Positions 32,865 to 32,976 of a stretch of 32,976 nucleotides of DNA are shown here, piece by piece; position 1 is the first letter of the stretch; every line of letters begins with the position of its first letter. The notes beneath the pieces were generated by a model that did not search any database, was not told the DNA's origin, and saw nothing but the letters and a program-made list of their open reading frames with translations. The position numbers and the translations under genes were made by a program. The stretch is from Alphaproteobacteria bacterium (GTDB taxonomy: Bacteria > Pseudomonadota > Alphaproteobacteria > Rs-D84), in NCBI GenBank assembly GCA_009784815.1, contig WQXN01000001.1:204876-237851 (forward strand). Direction: 5' to 3'.

Positions 32865-32976
32865 TTTTTAATTTCCGATAAAACATGACGGGTGTCATGT
32901 TTTAAACCACGGAATAGAATCCCCAAATCTATGATTTGGTGGATTCGCTGCGGAAGCTTGGAACTCGGAAATTAAT
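32854..32976 (+). repeat. Double-hairpin repeat, copy 2, running to the window edge
   Basis: TCGGAAATTAAT, which includes the stop codon of the lipoprotein gene, is at 32854-32865 and again at 32965-32976. Between them are the complement TTAATTTCCG (32868-32877), hairpin 1 (AAAACATGAC/GTCATGTTTT, 32880-32903, same arms as copy 1) and hairpin 2 (GAATCC-c-CAAATC / GATTTG-gt-GGATTC, 32917-32946). The second direct repeat may continue beyond the window. Confidence 0.7.

Overview
The window looks like the chromosome of a Gram-negative, probably alphaproteobacterial organism. A beta-barrel protein, lipoproteins with OmpA-type and possible MliC-type domains, SecG, IF-1, PrmC and an envelope M23 peptidase all point to a double-membrane cell. 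An uncultured gut or host-associated alphaproteobacterium is my guess from the overall style; no marker here fixes the lineage. Host DNA is moderately GC-rich; about 4080-9545 is clearly AT-rich and foreign.

Layout. (1) 1-3902: a glycine-rich protein and a beta-barrel protein on +, then a coupled pair on - (PhzF/DapF-fold enzyme and SET-domain protein). (2) 4003-9544: tRNA-Pro(TGG) carrying an AT-rich island. The island has a 5'-truncated serine recombinase that reads into the tRNA, a GNAT acetyltransferase coupled to an MFS transporter, a broken second GNAT, and a SAM methyltransferase. Imperfect copies of the tRNA 3' end lie between the blocks, as expected if several elements landed one after another at the same tRNA. 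(3) 9600-15105: three consecutive genes for secreted cysteine-rich proteins. (4) 15179-16638: infA, secG and an unknown gene. (5) 16640-18725 on -: a small secreted Cys protein, an unknown protein and a double-HTH regulator with an S24-like tail. (6) 18870-25991: two giant cysteine-rich proteins, then a membrane-anchored DsbA-like thiol oxidoreductase. (7) 26024-29765: prmC (-), M23 peptidase and OmpA-type lipoprotein. (8) 29842-32976: a small basic protein, a sixth cysteine-rich protein, and a small lipoprotein. The last two genes are each followed by a copy of a double-hairpin repeat.

The most striking content is a paralogous family of six large exported proteins (315 to 1094 aa). Each has a signal peptide, an Ala/Arg/Gln/Pro-rich low-complexity stretch, and the invariant motif C-x6-C-[ML]-D-x2-C-x8-R-C-x-C-S, followed in most members by further shared cysteine pairs. 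My hand counts of mature cysteines are all even (8, 26, 28, 40, 36, 34), which fits disulfide-bonded envelope or surface proteins. The DsbA-like protein next to the 944-aa member is the obvious candidate to oxidise them. I do not recognise this family.

Other points. At least five genes have a -10 box only 5 to 8 bases before the ATG and no usable Shine-Dalgarno, suggesting leaderless mRNAs. The double-hairpin repeat at 32402-32512 and 32854-32976 is flanked by direct copies of the preceding gene's 3' end, as in an insertion with target duplication.
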